NCBI GenBank assembly: GCA_014208095.1
Contig: JACHMT010000002.1
Coordinates: forward strand, 992,001 to 1,056,000
Source: Actinospineispora eucalypti
GTDB taxonomy: Bacteria > Actinomycetota > Actinomycetes > Mycobacteriales > Pseudonocardiaceae
Length of the DNA: 64,000 nucleotides
Direction of reading: 5' to 3'
Program-made: the position numbers and the translations under genes
In this document: positions 56,424 through 64,000 of the stretch, piece after piece
Position numbering within the stretch: the stretch's first letter is position 1
Layout: the number at the start of each line of letters is the position of its first letter
The notes under the pieces: model-generated
The model's input: only the letters and a program-made list of their open reading frames with translations
The model's database searches: none
Told to the model about the DNA's origin: nothing

Positions 56424-57905
56424 GTGGGTCAGGACGTGCAACGACCGAACATTCGACGACGACTGTTGCGGCGCGGACTGGTGGTACTCGCCTCGGCGGC
56501 GCTGCTCCTTGTCGGGCTGCCGGCGGTATTCGCCTCGGCCGATCCCGACGACGGCGACTCGCCCTTCTTCACCGGCGACACCAACGGCGGCGTGAAGACC
56601 AGCCGGACCGACGCCGGCAAGTTCAAGCACTGCGCCGACCCGGCCAAGGGCGAGGACTTCCAGACCGCCACCCCGGACCAGGTGGGCCTGGACCCGAAGG
56701 CGCTCGACCAGCTGGCAGGCTTCCACCTGGCCAAGGCCCAGCGCACGCTGTACGTGTTCCGGTTCGGCTGCCTGGTGAGGACCGGCCCGCTGAACGGCGT
56801 CTTCGAGAACATCCCGCAGCACCAGTGGAGCCTGACCAAGGGCTACTCCACGGCGGTCATCGGCCGCGCGGTGACCATGGGCTACTTCGACGTGGACGAC
56901 GAGTTCGGCAAGTACTTCCCCGGCGTGGGCGACGAGCGCCACCAGCACGTCACCGCGCAGCAGCTCATGCAGCACACCAGCGGCGTGAAGATGAACTGGG
57001 CGAACGAGATCCCCGGCCCGGACATCGACCGCGTCGCCGCCTGGTCGTCGGCCCCGATGGAGCACCAGCCCGGCACGTACTTCTCCTACAGCCAGAACGG
57101 CCCCAACACGGTCAACGCCATGATGGAGAAGGCGGTCCAGAAGCACGGCTACCGGGACTTCCAGGACTTCGCCCAGCGCGAGCTGTTCGACAAGATCGGC
57201 ATCGACCGGGACGATTATCTCTGGATGGTCGACCAGGCCGGCCGCACCGAGGGCTTCGCCGGCCTGCACGTGAAGCCCAAGGACATGGGCCGGTTCGCCA
57301 CCCTGCTGCAGAACGGCGGCGTCTACCAGGGCAAGCGGCTGATCGATGAGAAGTTCCTGAAGGAGGCCAAGACCGGCACCACCGCCAACCCCGGCTTCGG
57401 CTACCAGACCTGGATCAACAACGCCCCCTGGTACAACACGGTCGCGCTGAACGGCTTCAAGGAGCGCATCGACCAGCCGCTGATCGCCAGCGCGCCCAAC
57501 GACATGACCTACGGCTGGGGCTGGCGCGGCCGGCACTGGTTCAACATGCCCAACCTCGGCATGATGATCGTGACCACCTCGATGGACCACGACTTCGAGT
57601 ACGACCCCAAGGTGGCCGGCTCCGAGGTGGCGGTGCAGGGCGAGCAGATGTCCGGCTACCACGAGTTCATGCGGATCGCGATGCGCGCGGTGACCGACCA
57701 GAAGGTGCCGGACCCCGGTCCCTACAAGGGCCGGGAGGCCTCGCTGACCGCGTTCAATGCCGGCAACTGGGTCAACCCGACCTACACCGTCCAGAACCGG
57801 CTCACCGGCGGCCTGCTCGACCCGAACAAGAAGGGCCTGGTCATCAACGCGAAGAACATCGCGCGGGTGATGGCGCACACCGGCCCGTTCGTGCTCTACA
57901 ACTGA
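56424..57905 (+). CDS. Secreted serine hydrolase (beta-lactamase/D-Ala-D-Ala carboxypeptidase fold)
   Basis: 493 residues. Signal peptide with basic start and hydrophobic core (RRRLLRRGLVVLASAALLLV, cut near FASA). Penicillin-binding fold: nucleophile S136-x-x-K139 in QWSLTKGYS, second motif YSQN about 222, and GWGWRGRHWF late, possibly replacing KTG. Such enzymes (class C-like esterases, 6-aminohexanoate-dimer hydrolase type) cut esters or amides outside the cell. GTG at 56424, with another in-frame GTG 12 bases on. It stands between the two hydroxylase clusters. Confidence 0.85.
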   Translation: MGQDVQRPNIRRRLLRRGLVVLASAALLLVGLPAVFASADPDDGDSPFFTGDTNGGVKTSRTDAGKFKHCADPAKGEDFQTATPDQVGLDPKALDQLAGFHLAKAQRTLYVFRFGCLVRTGPLNGVFENIPQHQWSLTKGYSTAVIGRAVTMGYFDVDDEFGKYFPGVGDERHQHVTAQQLMQHTSGVKMNWANEIPGPDIDRVAAWSSAPMEHQPGTYFSYSQNGPNTVNAMMEKAVQKHGYRDFQDFAQRELFDKIGIDRDDYLWMVDQAGRTEGFAGLHVKPKDMGRFATLLQNGGVYQGKRLIDEKFLKEAKTGTTANPGFGYQTWINNAPWYNTVALNGFKERIDQPLIASAPNDMTYGWGWRGRHWFNMPNLGMMIVTTSMDHDFEYDPKVAGSEVAVQGEQMSGYHEFMRIAMRAVTDQKVPDPGPYKGREASLTAFNAGNWVNPTYTVQNRLTGGLLDPNKKGLVINAKNIARVMAHTGPFVLYN

Positions 57906-57937
57906 GATCCGCGACAACCGGAATACGCGGGAGCGGG

Positions 57938-59062
57938 GTGCCCGGAGCGGCTGGGGAGCCGTCGCCCGGACACCCCGCCCGCCCATGCGATCGCGCCCAC
58001 AACCTGCTCGATCTGATCGGCGGCTACATGCCGGCCTTCCTGATCAAGGCGGCACTGCGGCTGGACATCCCCGACCGGCTCGGCGACTCGGCCATGACCG
58101 GCGCGGAGCTGGCGGCGGCCACCCAGACCCACCGGCCGTCGCTCACCCGGACGTTGCGGGCGCTCGCGGCCATCGACGTGCTGAGCGAGGTCGAGCCGGA
58201 CCGGTTCCGGCTCACGCCCCGGGGGCAGCTGCTGCGTCCCGGGGTGCCCGGCTCGCTGTGGCGGCACGCCCAGATCATGCTCGACCAGACGATGTGGCGG
58301 GCCTGGCCCGAGCTGGAGCACAGCGTGCGCACCGGCAAGCGGGCGTTCGACGAGGTCGTCGGCACCGACTACTTCAGCCACACCGGGTACGACGAGGACC
58401 CCGCGAACCGCTCCGGGCTGTGGGACCTGATCCACCAGATCATGATCGAGGACACCCGGAGCGCGGCCGAGGCCGTCCTGCGGAGTTACGACTTCGCCCG
58501 GTTCTCCACCGTCGTCGACGTCGCCGGCGGGAGTGGGACGCTGGTGGCCGCCGTCCTGGCGGCGCACCCGGCCCAACGCGGAATCGTCTTCGACCGGCCC
58601 GAGGGGATCGAGAACACGCCCGGAGCACTGGCCCGGGCGGGCGTGGCGGACCGCTGCGAGGTCCGCACGGGCGACTTCCTCGTGGACGTGCCCGAGGGCG
58701 GCGACCTATACCTGATCAAGAGCGCCATCTTCAACCTGCACGAGGACGGCGACGTCCGGACGCTGCTGCGCAACGTCCGGCGGGTGGTGCCCGACCACGG
58801 GAGGTTGCTGGTCATCGAGGAGATCCTGCCCGCCCGGGTCGGCGCGCCCACGCCGGCGGCCACCTACCTGGACGACGTGAACACCATGGTCAACCTCGGC
58901 GGCCGGTTGCGTACCGAGGACGAGCACCGGGCACTGCTGGCCGACGCCGGCTTCACCACGGTCGCGATCACCGCGCTGCCCGAGGGGCGGCACGTGTATC
59001 ACTCGGTGCTGGAGGCGGCCCCGCGCGCGGCGGCTTCGACGGCGTCCACGATGCCGACGTAG
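57938..59062 (+). CDS. SAM-dependent O-methyltransferase (acetylserotonin OMT-like)
   Basis: 374 residues. N-terminal dimerisation/winged helix part (LLDLIGGYMPAFLIKAALRL, LTRTLRALAAIDVLSEVEPD) and a C-terminal Rossmann domain with the SAM site VVDVAGGSGTLVAAVLAAHP, an acidic FDRPEGI after strand 2, and the LIKSAIFNLHEDGD region where plant-type enzymes hold the catalytic His. Methylates a hydroxyl on a small molecule. Its 3' end overlaps the convergent iron-sulfur subunit gene by 64 bases; the last 20 residues (AAPRAAASTASTMPT) are low-complexity. Confidence 0.85.
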   Translation: MPGAAGEPSPGHPARPCDRAHNLLDLIGGYMPAFLIKAALRLDIPDRLGDSAMTGAELAAATQTHRPSLTRTLRALAAIDVLSEVEPDRFRLTPRGQLLRPGVPGSLWRHAQIMLDQTMWRAWPELEHSVRTGKRAFDEVVGTDYFSHTGYDEDPANRSGLWDLIHQIMIEDTRSAAEAVLRSYDFARFSTVVDVAGGSGTLVAAVLAAHPAQRGIVFDRPEGIENTPGALARAGVADRCEVRTGDFLVDVPEGGDLYLIKSAIFNLHEDGDVRTLLRNVRRVVPDHGRLLVIEEILPARVGAPTPAATYLDDVNTMVNLGGRLRTEDEHRALLADAGFTTVAITALPEGRHVYHSVLEAAPRAAASTASTMPT

Positions 59063-59475
59063 CCGGTACACCGGCAGATGTTCCCGGACAGCTCGGCGCG
59101 GATCTCCGCCCGGCTCGGCTGGGGGGTCGTCTCCAGCAGGTGCACCGCGGTCATCAGCATGCCGGGCGTGCAGAAGCCGCACTGCAGCCCGTGGTGGGCC
59201 ACGAACGCCTCCTGCAGCGGGTGCGGGGTGCCCCCCGGGCCGGCCAGGCCCTCCACGGTGGTCACCGCGCACCCCTCGGCCTGCACCGCGAACATCAGGC
59301 AGGCACGCGCCGGCTCGCCGTCCACCAGCACCGTGCACGCGCCGCACACGCCGTGCTCGCAGCCCAGGTGGGTGCCGGTGAGCCCGCACTCCTCGCGCAA
59401 CGCGTCGGCCAGGGTGTGCCGGGGCTCCACGTCCAGCCGCACCGGCTCGCCGTTCACGGTGAACCCGACGTCCAT
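58999..59475 (-). CDS. [2Fe-2S] subunit of molybdenum hydroxylase (CoxS-like)
   Basis: 158 residues: HLGCEHGVCGACTVLVDG for the ferredoxin-type cluster and CGFCTPGMLM with ICRCTGYVG for the second. Complete and close in length to other CoxS subunits. Third subunit gene of the minus-strand cluster, 11 bases after the FAD subunit gene. Its last 21 codons lie over the 3' end of the methyltransferase gene on the opposite strand. Confidence 0.93.
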   Translation of the reverse strand: MDVGFTVNGEPVRLDVEPRHTLADALREECGLTGTHLGCEHGVCGACTVLVDGEPARACLMFAVQAEGCAVTTVEGLAGPGGTPHPLQEAFVAHHGLQCGFCTPGMLMTAVHLLETTPQPSRAEIRAELSGNICRCTGYVGIVDAVEAAARGAASSTE

Positions 59476-59486
59476 CGGCGCCTCCC

Positions 59487-60296
59487 TCAGTTGATGCCCG
59501 CGTCGGCCAGCGCCCGGCGGACCATCTCCACCGCCACCGCCCGCCGGTACTCGGTCGAACCGTGCAGGTCGGCGGTGGGGTGCAGCTCGCCGGCCAGCGC
59601 GTCCACGGCGCCGGTGACGCCACCACCGACCGCCAGGGAAGCCTCGGCGGCCGACGCCCGCACCGGTACCGCGCCGACCCCGCCGAGGGCGATCCGCACC
59701 TCGCCGCCCACCTCGGCCACCACGGCGGTGACCAGCGCGAAGTCCCCGTGCCGGCGGGCGAACTCGGCGAACCCCCAGCGCGTGGGCCGGGGGAAGGTGA
59801 CGGCCGTGATGATCTCTTCCTCGGCCAAGGTGGTCATCAGCGGGCCGGCGAACAGCTCCTCGGCGGCCACGCATCGATCACCGGAAGGGCCGGCCACCGC
59901 GACCGACGCCCCGGTGGCCACGGCGACGGCCGGCAGCTCGGCCGAGGGGTCGGCGTGCGCGATGCTGCCGCCGGCGGTGCCCCGGGTGCGGATCGCGGTG
60001 TGCCCGATCCACCGGGCGGCCTCGGCGAGCAGCGGGTGTTGCGTCTGTCGGGTCAGCTCACTGTGCCGGGTCAGCGCGCCGACCCGGACCGAGTTTTCCT
60101 CCCGGACGACACCGGAGAGCCCGGCCACGTGGTTGATGTCCACCAGCACCACCGGCCGGGCCATGCGCAGCGCCAGCACCGGCACCAGGCTCTGCCCGCC
60201 GGCGAGGATCTTCCCCTCGCCGTCCGCCCCGGCCAGCGCCGCCACCACCTCGGGCACGTCCCGCGCACGCAGGTAGTCGAAAGGCGCACTCTTCAC
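59487..60296 (-). CDS. FAD-binding subunit of molybdenum hydroxylase (CoxM-like)
   Basis: 269 residues from a GTG start: AGGQSLVPVLALRMARPVVL and GTAGGSIAHADPSAELPAVA FAD motifs, then FAEFARRHGDFALVTAVVAE of the C-terminal domain. Four bases separate it from the ECH-fold gene. Forms an L-M-S heterotrimer with the 61026 and 58999 products. Confidence 0.92.
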   Translation of the reverse strand: MKSAPFDYLRARDVPEVVAALAGADGEGKILAGGQSLVPVLALRMARPVVLVDINHVAGLSGVVREENSVRVGALTRHSELTRQTQHPLLAEAARWIGHTAIRTRGTAGGSIAHADPSAELPAVAVATGASVAVAGPSGDRCVAAEELFAGPLMTTLAEEEIITAVTFPRPTRWGFAEFARRHGDFALVTAVVAEVGGEVRIALGGVGAVPVRASAAEASLAVGGGVTGAVDALAGELHPTADLHGSTEYRRAVAVEMVRRALADAGIN

Positions 60297-60300
60297 CGGC

Positions 60301-61038
60301 TCACCGCCCGAGGAACCGGGGCGGCCGCTTCTCCGCGCGGGCCCGCCGCCCCTCGGCGAAGTCGTCGCTGGCCCAGCAGGCGTCGAAGGCGGTGCGCAGC
60401 TCCTTGTCCAGCGCCTCGTCCAGCTCGGTCTCGAAGGCGCGGTTCAGCACCTGCTTGGAGTAGGCCACGGTGAGCGGGGCCAGCCCGGCCACCTCGGCGG
60501 CCCACTCCACCGCCGCTTCCGGCGAACCCAGCCGCTCCACCAGGCCGACCTCGCGGGCCCGCTCGGCGGTCAGCTGGTCACAGGCCAGCAGCAGCGCCCG
60601 GGCGGTGCCGTTGCCGGCCAGCAGGGCCAGCCGGCGGATGGTCCACGGGTCCACCGCCAGCCCGAGCTTGGCGGTGGGCAGCCCGAACAGCGCCCCGGGT
60701 GCGGCGATCCGCAGGTCGGCGGCCAGCGCCAACTGGGTGCCGGCGCCGATGGCCGGGCCGTTCACCGCCGCCAGCACCGCCACCGGGGCCTCGGTGACCG
60801 TGCGGAGCATGCCGTAGAGCGCCTCGCGGAACTCCGCCGTGTACACCTCGCCGAGATCGGCGCCGGAGCAGAAGCTGGTGCCCGCGCCGGTGAACACCAG
60901 CGCCCGCGCGCCTCCGGCCAGCGCTTCCCGCACCGCCGCGTCGATCCGCCGGCACAGCTCGGTGTTCAGCGCGTTGCGCTTCTCCGGCCGGTCCAGGGTG
61001 AGCACGACGACGTCCGCGTGGGGGTTCACCTGGAGCAT
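60301..61038 (-). CDS. EchA6-like enoyl-CoA hydratase-fold protein without catalytic glutamates
   Basis: 245 residues. The crotonase fold is clear (GTSFCSGADLGEVYTAEFRE, VNGPAIGAGTQLALAADLRI, FGLPTAKLGLAVDPWTIRRL, EKRPPRFLGR). At the two hydratase glutamate positions it has Gln (GAGTQLAL) and Thr (LPTAKLG). The same loss and the words LAxDxWxIRRL and MEKRPPKF are features I recall from mycobacterial EchA6, a non-catalytic acyl-CoA carrier. It overlaps the large subunit gene by 13 bases. It may deliver the acyl-CoA substrate to the hydroxylase. Confidence 0.82.
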   Translation of the reverse strand: MLQVNPHADVVVLTLDRPEKRNALNTELCRRIDAAVREALAGGARALVFTGAGTSFCSGADLGEVYTAEFREALYGMLRTVTEAPVAVLAAVNGPAIGAGTQLALAADLRIAAPGALFGLPTAKLGLAVDPWTIRRLALLAGNGTARALLLACDQLTAERAREVGLVERLGSPEAAVEWAAEVAGLAPLTVAYSKQVLNRAFETELDEALDKELRTAFDACWASDDFAEGRRARAEKRPPRFLGR

Positions 61039-63359
61039 TGCGCCTCCGTCCAGATCGCCGCGGGGGTGATCGGCAGGTTGTTCACCTCGATGTCCAGCGC
61101 GTCCGCGACCGCGCCGGCGAGCACCGCGTTCGGCCCCAGCGTGCCGCCCTCGCCGACCCCTCGCACGCCCAGCGGGTTGGCCGCCGGCCGGGAGATGTGC
61201 CCGATGTACAGCTCGGGGATCTCCGCGCTGGTCGGCATCAGGTAATCCATCAGGGTGCCGGTGATCAGGTTGCCGTCCGGGTCGTACACCAGGTGCTCGT
61301 ACAGCGCGCCGCCGATGCCCTGCGCGATCGACCCGGCGATCTGCCCCTCCACGATCTGGGGGTGCACCACCCGGCCGGCGTCCTCCACGCAGGCGTAGCG
61401 CAGGATGCGCAGCTCGCCGGTGGCCCGGTCCACCTCGACGGCGGCCACCTGGGCTCCGGCGGCGAACGCGCCGCGCACCGGGTCGTAGAACCGGGTGGCC
61501 GCCAGGCCGGGCTCGAAGCCCTCGGGCAGCCGGTTGGACTCCAGGTAGGCCACCCGGGCCACCTCGGCCACCGTCAGCTCCGGTTCGGGCGACCCGACCA
61601 CGTTGATCCGGCCGTCGGTGATGCGCAGGTCGTCCGGGTTGGCCTCGAGCAGCGCGGCGGCCAGCGCCAGCACCTTCTCGCGCACCGCGAGCGTGCTCCG
61701 GTGCGCCGCCCCACCGCCGATCACCGCCTGCCGGGAGGAGAACGCGCCGAACCCCCACAGCGACTGGTCGGTGTCGCCGATGCGCACGTCCACGTCCTCG
61801 TATCGCACCCCGAGGGCCTCGGCCACGATCTGCGCCACCGTGGTCTCCAGGCCCTGCCCCTGCGAGGTCACCCCGGAGAACACGGTGACCCGGCCGTCCG
61901 GGTTGACCCGCACGGTGCACGCGTCGTGCCCGGTGCGGAACGGCATCCGGGGCCCCGCGCTGGCCGCCCGACCCAGCCCGGTCAGCTCGTTGTAGCAGGC
62001 GAACCCGATGCCGATGGGCGGCTCGTCGGTGCCCCGGCGGCGGTCCCGCTCGGCGCACAGCTCGGCGTAGCCGATCGCTTCGAGGGCCTTGTCCAGGCAC
62101 TCCGCGTAGTGACCCGAGTCGTCCACCAGCCGGGACGGCATGCGGTACGGGATGTCCTCCGGCCGGATCAGGTTCCGCCGCCGGATGTCCACCCCGGAGA
62201 TGCCGAGCGCGCGGGCGCCCGCGTCCAGCACGGTCTCCATGGCGAACACGCTGGCCGGCCGGGCCACGCCCCGGTAGGGACCGGACGGCGCGGTGTTGGT
62301 GGCCACCCCGCGCACCGTGCAGCGGTAGTGCTCCAGCCGGTAGGGGCCGGAGAGCAGGCCGCCGGCCATCAGCGGCTCGATGCCGGCGGTCCACGGGTAG
62401 ACCGAGTACGCGCCGACGTTGCAGGTCACGTCGGCGCTCAGGGCGAGCAGCTCGCCGTCGGCGGCGAACCCGGCCTTGATGAGGTAGCGGTGGTCGCGGG
62501 CGTGGGTGGCGGCGGCCAGGTGCTCGACCCGGTCCTCCACCCACTTGACCGGTGTGCCCGGCATGGCCATGGCGATCAGGCACAGCGCGACGTCCTCCGG
62601 GTAGAGCACCGCTTTCACCCCGAAGCCGCCGCCCACGTCCGGCGCGATCACCCGCACGTTGCCCTCGGGCAGCTCGAGCAGCTCGGCGACCATGTTGCGC
62701 ACGATGTGCGGCACCTGGGTGCCGGACCAGAACGTGAGCTTGCGGTCGGCGCTGTCCCACAGCGCCACCCCGGCCCGGCACTCCATCGGGTTGCCGGCGT
62801 GCCGGTTGGTCACCAGCTCGCGTTCCACGACGGCCGAGGCGGAGGCGAACGCCTCGTCCACCGAACCGGCCTCGAAGGTGCGTTCCAGCAGCACGTTGTC
62901 CGGCGCCTCCACGTGTACCGGCTCGGCGTGCACCGGCTCCTCCGGCGACCGCCAGGCGCGGACGGTCGGCGGCAGCGGCCGGTAGTCCACCTCGACCAGT
63001 TCCAGGCCGTCCTCGGCGCGGTACCGGTCGGCGGCCACCACGGCCGCCACGCACTCCCCGGCGAACCGCACCTTCTCGTGCGCGATCACCGGCTGGGCGG
63101 TCTCCACGTAGGACGGCAGCGCGGACCGCGCCCGCAGCGCCACATGGGCGAAGTCCGCGCCGGTGAACACCCGGTGGCCGGCCTCCCGGGCGGCGTCGGC
63201 GTCCACCTCCACCGCGGTGAGCTCGGCGTGCGCAACCGGGCTGCGCAGGAAGGCCACGTGACGCATCCCCGGCAGTCGCAGGTCACTGACGAACCGACCC
63301 CGGCCGGTGACCAGTCGCCGATCCTCCTTGCGGGGTACCGAGGTCCCGAGAATGGTCAT
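61026..63359 (-). CDS. Molybdopterin hydroxylase large subunit (CoxL/xanthine dehydrogenase family)
   Basis: 777 residues. Hammerhead domain (LVTGRGRFVSDLRLPGMRHV) and molybdopterin domains (APDVGGGFGVKAVLYPEDVA, PYRGVARPASVFAMETVLDA, SGVTSQGQGLETTVAQIVAE, GVRGVGEGGTLGPNAVLAGA with the catalytic Glu). The loop PYRGVARP is the standard form of aerobic dehydrogenases of this family, unlike the NRGFGGQQ loop of the 50988 enzyme, so the two act on different substrates. It lacks the AYRCSFR loop of true CO dehydrogenase. ATG at 63359 overlaps the SDR gene stop. Confidence 0.9.
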   Translation of the reverse strand: MTILGTSVPRKEDRRLVTGRGRFVSDLRLPGMRHVAFLRSPVAHAELTAVEVDADAAREAGHRVFTGADFAHVALRARSALPSYVETAQPVIAHEKVRFAGECVAAVVAADRYRAEDGLELVEVDYRPLPPTVRAWRSPEEPVHAEPVHVEAPDNVLLERTFEAGSVDEAFASASAVVERELVTNRHAGNPMECRAGVALWDSADRKLTFWSGTQVPHIVRNMVAELLELPEGNVRVIAPDVGGGFGVKAVLYPEDVALCLIAMAMPGTPVKWVEDRVEHLAAATHARDHRYLIKAGFAADGELLALSADVTCNVGAYSVYPWTAGIEPLMAGGLLSGPYRLEHYRCTVRGVATNTAPSGPYRGVARPASVFAMETVLDAGARALGISGVDIRRRNLIRPEDIPYRMPSRLVDDSGHYAECLDKALEAIGYAELCAERDRRRGTDEPPIGIGFACYNELTGLGRAASAGPRMPFRTGHDACTVRVNPDGRVTVFSGVTSQGQGLETTVAQIVAEALGVRYEDVDVRIGDTDQSLWGFGAFSSRQAVIGGGAAHRSTLAVREKVLALAAALLEANPDDLRITDGRINVVGSPEPELTVAEVARVAYLESNRLPEGFEPGLAATRFYDPVRGAFAAGAQVAAVEVDRATGELRILRYACVEDAGRVVHPQIVEGQIAGSIAQGIGGALYEHLVYDPDGNLITGTLMDYLMPTSAEIPELYIGHISRPAANPLGVRGVGEGGTLGPNAVLAGAVADALDIEVNNLPITPAAIWTEAQCSR

Positions 63360-64000
63360 GGCATTGCGTATCCGCCGTTGACGGAGACCACCTGGCCGGT
63401 GGTCCACGACGACAGCGGCGAGGCCAACAGCAGCACCATCGGGGTGATGTCGTCCGGCCGGCCGACCCGGCGCAGCGGGTACATGCTCAGGATCTTCTTC
63501 ATCTTCTCGTCCTCCGCCGGGCTGCCGGGAACACCGGTGTGGTGGTCGAAGTTATCCGTGCGCACCAGCGCGAGCGAGACGGCGTTGGCCCGGATGCCGA
63601 ACCGGGCCAACTCCTTGGCCAGCGATCGGGTCAGGCCGACGGTGGTGGACCGCGCGGTCGCGGTGACCAACAGGCCCGACTCGCCGACCCGGCCCGAGTC
63701 GCCCATCAGGTTCACGATCGAGCCGGCGCGCCGCTCGGCCATCCGCTTGGCCACCGCGTGGGTGATCCGCAGCGTGCCGGTGACCGTGACGTCGATCTGC
63801 GGCGCCCAGTCCTCCGGGGTCGACTCCAGGAACCGCTGCGTTTTGGTCACCGCCGAGTTGTTCACCAACACCCCGATCGGTCCCAGCTCCTGCTCGGTGC
63901 GGGTGACCAGAGCGGCCACCGCCGCCGCGTCCCGCAGGTCACCACCCACCGCGACCGCGTTCGCCCCGAGCGCGCGAGCCTCGGAGGCGCCCCGCTCCGC
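63356..64000 (-). CDS. SDR-family protein with atypical active site, 5' end outside window
   Basis: The visible 214 or so residues contain the SDR core from before GGDLRDAAAVAALV: NNSAV in place of NNAG, VNLMGDSGRVGESG at the serine strand, then LLVTATARSTTVGLTRSLAK where Y-x-x-x-K should be. Thr and Arg stand at the Tyr and Lys positions, so normal redox chemistry is doubtful. The end (SSWTTGQVVSVNGGYAMP) is the usual SDR C-terminus. First gene of the cluster that holds the second hydroxylase; four-base overlap with it. The cofactor motif lies beyond 64000. Confidence 0.8.
   Translation of the reverse strand, partial: AERGASEARALGANAVAVGGDLRDAAAVAALVTRTEQELGPIGVLVNNSAVTKTQRFLESTPEDWAPQIDVTVTGTLRITHAVAKRMAERRAGSIVNLMGDSGRVGESGLLVTATARSTTVGLTRSLAKELARFGIRANAVSLALVRTDNFDHHTGVPGSPAEDEKMKKILSMYPLRRVGRPDDITPMVLLLASPLSSWTTGQVVSVNGGYAMP

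Noticed and set aside
50988..63359. Aerobic carbon monoxide dehydrogenase
   Set aside because: CoxL, CoxM, CoxS and CoxG homologues are present, but neither large subunit has the AYRCSFR loop of true CO dehydrogenase.

Overview
The window is about 70 % G+C, with GTG and TTG starts alongside ATG, many 4-base start/stop overlaps and GGAGG-type ribosome binding sites. It looks like chromosomal DNA from a filamentous or nocardioform actinomycete. A 22-bp minisatellite and the many acyl-CoA/P450/molybdenum-hydroxylase genes would suit Pseudonocardiaceae, but that placement is inference. No rRNA, tRNA, CRISPR array, intact transposase or phage gene was seen. It reads as a catabolic accessory region.

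Layout. 1-6.3 kb: copper and membrane-stress block (FAD oxidoreductase, CopA ATPase, His-rich anchored protein; divergent DUF4396 gene; DUF6153; DUF305) with three CsoR-like operators in the divergent promoter. 6.4-13.2 kb: an alpha/beta hydrolase that lacks its serine, prolyl oligopeptidase, a lone trpC, a non-coding inverted-repeat element, a SigB/F-type sigma factor and a DoxX-like protein with an 11-residue repeat tail. 13.2-17.2 kb: gene relics, then a Tat-exported molybdenum hydroxylase (isoquinoline oxidoreductase type) with its own TatA. 17.5-20.7 kb: acyl-CoA ligase, a membrane protein and a FadR-type regulator. 20.9-27.7 kb: a six-gene operon that I read as coenzyme-B12-dependent 2-hydroxyisobutyryl-CoA mutase (small subunit, CoA ligase, MeaB-like GTPase, large subunit), a lactate-permease-type transporter and a degenerate PduO-like protein. 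27.9-29.8 kb: an operator, a cobalamin riboswitch, a leader peptide, a second FadR-type regulator and an isocitrate-lyase/PEP-mutase family lyase. 30-41.3 kb: phosphotransferase, P450, a Baeyer-Villiger-type monooxygenase/ligase/SDR operon with TetR, and a linalool dehydratase-isomerase family enzyme, which suggests terpenoid or alicyclic catabolism. 41.6-49.4 kb: LysR/SDR, zinc ribbon, ECH/EthD/AraC, hydrolase, aldehyde dehydrogenase and PadR, with inverted minisatellite arrays. 49.5-64 kb: two xanthine-dehydrogenase-family clusters with CoA ligase, two ECH-fold proteins (one lacking both catalytic glutamates), a secreted serine hydrolase, a methyltransferase and an atypical SDR cut by the window edge.

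How the genes may work together. The central theme is activation of small or cyclic acids to CoA thioesters, followed by B12 rearrangement or molybdenum hydroxylation and beta-oxidation-like steps. The B12 mutase operon and the B12-riboswitch operon carry the same palindromic operator, so the two may be controlled jointly. At least six decayed gene fragments, most of them 3' ends, and three copies of a nested palindrome mark this as a region that has been rearranged repeatedly.
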